From an uncultured Bacilli bacterium (GTDB lineage Bacteria > Bacillota_I > Bacilli_A > RF39 > UBA660): a stretch of 54,907 bases of DNA. A program made the position numbers and the translations under genes. Each line of letters begins with the position of its first letter. Within the stretch, counting starts at the first letter, position 1. The notes under the pieces are model-generated. The model did no database searches, was not told the origin of the DNA, and was given only the letters and a program-made list of their open reading frames with translations. This document shows, piece after piece, positions 52,572-54,907 of the stretch. The stretch is from the NCBI GenBank assembly GCA_947632415.1, contig CANRPB010000003.1, positions 1-54,907 of the forward strand, given 5' to 3'.

Positions 52572-52867
52572 TAATTAATCCATTTCCAATAGTACCCTAA
52601 AACTACTTTATGATAATGATCCGCAGCTTCTGCAATATTAGCCGCAGTTTCTTTTACTAATTCATAAGATGGAGAAAAGGTAAAATATTCCTTAACTAAT
52701 ATTGAGCGAGCTGCCTCAATTACATTTGTATAAATTTTTATAATTTGATCTGTATCTTTATCAACTGCCGCAACTTTATTAGTCGATCCATAAATTTTCT
52801 TAGGAGAGTGTACGGTAGTTGGTGCTTTCCATTTAACTGTAGTAGTAATTACTTTTGTATCAAACAT
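52571..52867 (-). CDS. Free-standing NUMOD/IENR1-like DNA-binding protein
   Basis: A 98-residue protein. VAAVDKDTDQIIKIYTNVIE plus AARSI and NIAEAADHYHKVVLGYYWKW match the two halves of the IENR1/NUMOD1 module, which in homing endonucleases serves as helix-turn-helix DNA reader. Here no nuclease domain is attached, so it could be a regulator derived from a homing endonuclease. Confidence 0.62.
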   Translation of the reverse strand: MFDTKVITTTVKWKAPTTVHSPKKIYGSTNKVAAVDKDTDQIIKIYTNVIEAARSILVKEYFTFSPSYELVKETAANIAEAADHYHKVVLGYYWKWIN

Positions 52868-52873
52868 AAATTC

Positions 52874-53119
52874 CTACCTATAATAAACTTTTCTTAGCCA
52901 CCAATCTTCAAGCTCTTCATCTGAATTAAAAAACTTCTCCATATTTTTTTTAGATTGATAGAACTTATAATCCGCAATTGCATAAGAACAATTTAATTTA
53001 CGATAAGCATTACCGTTAGGAATATCTTTAATTTTTCTAATACGATGATTAAAAGCTCTTTTAAAAAACTGGTCATTTTCGTCTCCAATAATTGGAGTGT
53101 GTCGATAACTTCTAGACAT
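52874..53119 (-). CDS. Conserved small basic phage protein
   Basis: About 81 residues from the ATG at 53119 (AAAGGAG, 6 bases), starting MSRSYRHTPIIGDEND. A basic N-terminal half (FNHRIRKIKDIPNGNAYRKL) and a C-terminal helix ending DWWLRKVYYR. This type of small protein is widespread in phages and bacteria, without known function; the charge suggests nucleic acid or ribosome binding. Confidence 0.6.
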   Translation of the reverse strand: MSRSYRHTPIIGDENDQFFKRAFNHRIRKIKDIPNGNAYRKLNCSYAIADYKFYQSKKNMEKFFNSDEELEDWWLRKVYYR

Positions 53120-53175
53120 AAATGCTCCTTTCAATTAAGAGTATTTACATCTTAATCCCTCCTTCAAAATTTATA

Positions 53176-53262
53176 TGGCGGAAGATTGACGTGTCGATCG
53201 CCATACCTAATGGTACCAACTGCTTTCGAGGCAGTGCCAGAGGCCGCTCTGGTTAATCTTCC
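53176..53262 (-). tRNA. tRNA-Ser (anticodon CGA), CCA encoded
   Basis: Minus strand: acceptor GGAAGAT/ATCTTCC, discriminator G, encoded CCA. Anticodon stem ACTGC/GCAGT around loop CTCGAAA. Long variable arm GGTACC-ATTA-GGTATGG, typical of serine tRNAs. T-loop ATCGACA is slightly unusual. 87 bases. Confidence 0.85.
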
Positions 53263-53266
53263 ACAC

Positions 53267-53353
53267 TGGCGGAGTAGTAGGGTTACGCTCCCTATACCTG
53301 AAGGTACGTTCTACTTAGCAGGCAGACCTAGCTCTTTACTAGTTACTTACTCC
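53267..53353 (-). tRNA. tRNA-Ser (anticodon GCT), CCA encoded
   Basis: Minus strand, four bases from the other tRNA-Ser. Acceptor GGAGTA/TACTCC, discriminator G, encoded CCA, anticodon stem TCTGC/GTAGA around CTGCTAA, variable arm TACCTTCAGGTA. The two share layout and length, so they probably arose by duplication followed by anticodon change. Confidence 0.85.
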
Positions 53354-53361
53354 ACCTATTA

Positions 53362-53841
53362 TCAAATAATAGAGCAAAGAATACGTACTTCACCTGGTTT
53401 TGGGAAATAAATTTGATTTTCAGCAACAATAAAATTAATCTTATCAACCAAAGCTGCTAATGCATTATACTTTGGATAAGCACCATTTTCATTTGGCTCG
53501 GCTTCATAATCTGTAACCATTGCTTTTTCAGTCTGAGCAAGTAAATTCAATTCAACATAATCATACCATGTTGTTTTAGCAGCTTTCCGCATCGGGGGCA
53601 AACCATCTCCATCATCTTTATCGAAATATTCAGATGCTGTTGGACCAAGATTATAAGGGAGACTACGATAAGCTCCATCAAAATCCTCAAAGATCAAATC
53701 AAATAGTTCATAATCAGCATTGCCAGTATCAATCCACACAGGCTCATACTCACCATCTTTATTTTTAATATAAAGATTTACGTCATCCCAGCCATCATCC
53801 TCATTTTTCTTTTCAATGAAGAACCTTGGTGTCCGACTCAT
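53362..53841 (-). CDS. Acidic hypothetical protein
   Basis: A 159-residue very acidic protein (GAAGGGAG before the ATG) beginning MSRTPRFFIEKKNEDDGWDD. Many Asp/Glu, Tyr and Trp, no Cys, no membrane segment. Such composition occurs in DNA mimics but also in ordinary phage proteins. No family recognised. It lies between tRNA-Met and the tRNA-Ser pair. Confidence 0.5.
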   Translation of the reverse strand: MSRTPRFFIEKKNEDDGWDDVNLYIKNKDGEYEPVWIDTGNADYELFDLIFEDFDGAYRSLPYNLGPTASEYFDKDDGDGLPPMRKAAKTTWYDYVELNLLAQTEKAMVTDYEAEPNENGAYPKYNALAALVDKINFIVAENQIYFPKPGEVRILCSII

Positions 53842-53868
53842 TTTATTCTCCCTTCATAGAATTATTAA

Positions 53869-53944
53869 TGGTGGGAGATGAGGGATTTGAACCCCCAACC
53901 AAAGGATTATGAGTCCTCTGCTCGAACCATTGAGCTGATCTCCC
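53869..53944 (-). tRNA. tRNA-Met (anticodon CAT), CCA encoded
   Basis: Minus strand: acceptor GGGAGAT/ATCTCCC, discriminator A, encoded CCA, anticodon loop CTCATAA, T-loop GTTCAAATC. CAT could also be an Ile tRNA if lysidine-modified. It has its own promoter directly upstream. Confidence 0.93.
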
Positions 53945-53961
53945 TTTTTCTTGACAATTAT

Positions 53962-53990
53962 ATTATACTATAAAATTTAAACTCTGTCAA
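53962..53990 (-). promoter_or_regulatory. Consensus promoter for the tRNA-Met transcript
   Basis: TTGACA, 17 bases, TATAAT on the minus strand, ending 18 bases before the tRNA-Met 5' end. It follows the RtcB stop directly. Confidence 0.87.
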
Positions 53991-53995
53991 TATAA

Positions 53996-54907
53996 TTAAT
54001 TAGTTGCTTTAAAATTATAAATAGGTTTATAATGTGCAATAATTTCAAATCCATAGTCTGTAAGTATTTTTACTAAAGCTTCTGCACTATTATAAGCCAT
54101 AGGAGCTTCATCAAGTGTAGCATTTCCAACACAAGAACTATAAATATTACTCATAGTATCATAATACTCATTTAAATTTAAATCTGCACGAGCAGCTGCG
54201 CGAGACATAGCACGCCCCGCTCCATGTGGCAAGCTATTATTCCAATCAGCTTTCTCTTTTCCTTTAATAACTAATATACCATCACGCATATTTAAAGGAA
54301 TCAAACACTTATCTTTGCTACAATCTATAGCTCCTTTGCGGATTATATGATTCTCAACATCTACATAATTATGAACAGTTGTAATCATTGTATCTAAAGA
54401 AAGCTCTTTATCCAATAGTGTAGAAGCCATATTATAATGGTTTACTAAAGACCAATATATACAAATAATCATATCATTTAAATAATCATCTAATACATCG
54501 CCTTCAATGTAAGCAAGATCAGAATTACCTGTATACTTAATAGGAATAGTTTTTAATAATTCTAACATTTTACTAATTAGATGAGTTTGACCAGTTTGTT
54601 TACCATAAGTAATAATGGCTTCCCGCATATTCTTAACTAAATTTTTATTATAATTACTATTTTCTATCGCTAGAGTTTGATAATACTTACAAATTTGTAC
54701 TCCTAAGTTGCGGGAACCTGTATGGATAGCAAGATAGATTTTTCCATTCAGATCTACATCTAACTCAATATAGTGATTCCCACCACCTAATGTTCCTAAA
54801 GATTTAATAATACGATCTTGATTTTTAATTCTATCCCAACATTTTAATTCATTATAAGGAAAATCACGTACAGGTTTATCATGAATAGCAAAACCCGCAG
54901 GTATTTT
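53996..54907 (-). CDS. rtcB: RtcB-type RNA ligase, 5' end outside the window
   Basis: The frame is open to the right edge, so only the C-terminal 303 residues are seen. RtcB signatures are GTLGGGNHYIELD (metal/GMP region), AIHTGSRNLG, TVHNYVDVENHIIRKGAI, LIPLNMRDGILVIKGK and WNNSLPHGAGRAMSR. RtcB joins RNA 3'-phosphate or 2',3'-cyclic phosphate ends to 5'-OH ends using GTP and manganese, the kind of break made by host anticodon nucleases. tRNA genes, two phosphoesterases and an RlaP protein lie close by. Confidence 0.92.
   Translation of the reverse strand, partial: KIPAGFAIHDKPVRDFPYNELKCWDRIKNQDRIIKSLGTLGGGNHYIELDVDLNGKIYLAIHTGSRNLGVQICKYYQTLAIENSNYNKNLVKNMREAIITYGKQTGQTHLISKMLELLKTIPIKYTGNSDLAYIEGDVLDDYLNDMIICIYWSLVNHYNMASTLLDKELSLDTMITTVHNYVDVENHIIRKGAIDCSKDKCLIPLNMRDGILVIKGKEKADWNNSLPHGAGRAMSRAAARADLNLNEYYDTMSNIYSSCVGNATLDEAPMAYNSAEALVKILTDYGFEIIAHYKPIYNFKATN

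Overview
The window is a 54.9 kb piece of a tailed double-stranded DNA phage genome, or of an intact prophage of the same type. The likely host is an anaerobic, low-GC Firmicute (Clostridia-like, possibly gut). The AT-rich base composition, strong AGGAGG ribosome sites, near-consensus TTGACA-17-TATAAT promoters and a phage-borne anaerobic ribonucleotide reductase (NrdD/NrdG) point that way. I see no integrase or packaging genes here, so lifestyle cannot be decided.

Layout. From 1 to 21.7 kb genes run rightward: distal tail and baseplate proteins (1-7.9 kb), a large receptor-binding/adhesion region (7.9-18.1 kb), further baseplate and holin genes, and an amidase endolysin. Two or three strong hairpins at 21.69-21.83 kb separate this from the rest, which runs leftward (21.8 kb to the right edge). 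That half holds nucleotide metabolism (dUTPase, NrdD/NrdG, nucleotide kinase, dCMP deaminase, ThyX-like protein), a nearly complete replisome (DnaE-type polymerase, DnaG-like primase, DnaB helicase, RecJ-like exonuclease, Sak4-like recombinase, probable SSB, ATP-dependent ligase, gyrase/topo IV A and B), and an RNA-repair and tRNA zone (four tRNAs, RtcB ligase, RlaP-type nucleotidyltransferase, two metallophosphoesterases).

The most striking part is the adhesion region. It combines three separate ways to vary or modify surface proteins. (1) A complete diversity-generating retroelement (DGR): target gene, 102-bp variable repeat, cruciform hairpin, template repeat and reverse transcriptase; the two repeats differ at 14 template adenines. 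(2) Three consecutive short fibre-like genes, each with a run of exactly eight G just after the start codon, inside the conserved Gly-Gly of an N-terminal attachment motif. As sequenced, two are out of frame (OFF) and one is in frame (ON), which looks like slipped-strand phase variation. (3) A 442-residue protein with about 77 cysteines in Cys-x-x-x spacing, followed by a small helper-like protein and a SPASM-type radical SAM enzyme. This resembles CXXX-repeat peptide maturation systems but sits in a phage tail locus.

Mobile elements have visited the left-going half repeatedly. There is a group I intron with a GIY-YIG endonuclease in nrdD and a related small ORF-less group I intron in gyrB, at the TOPRIM DxD motif. 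A free-standing, frameshifted homing endonuclease lies between nrdD and nrdG, and nrdG itself is broken by 7 extra bases inside its iron-sulfur motif. All assignments are from reading the sequence; no database search was run.
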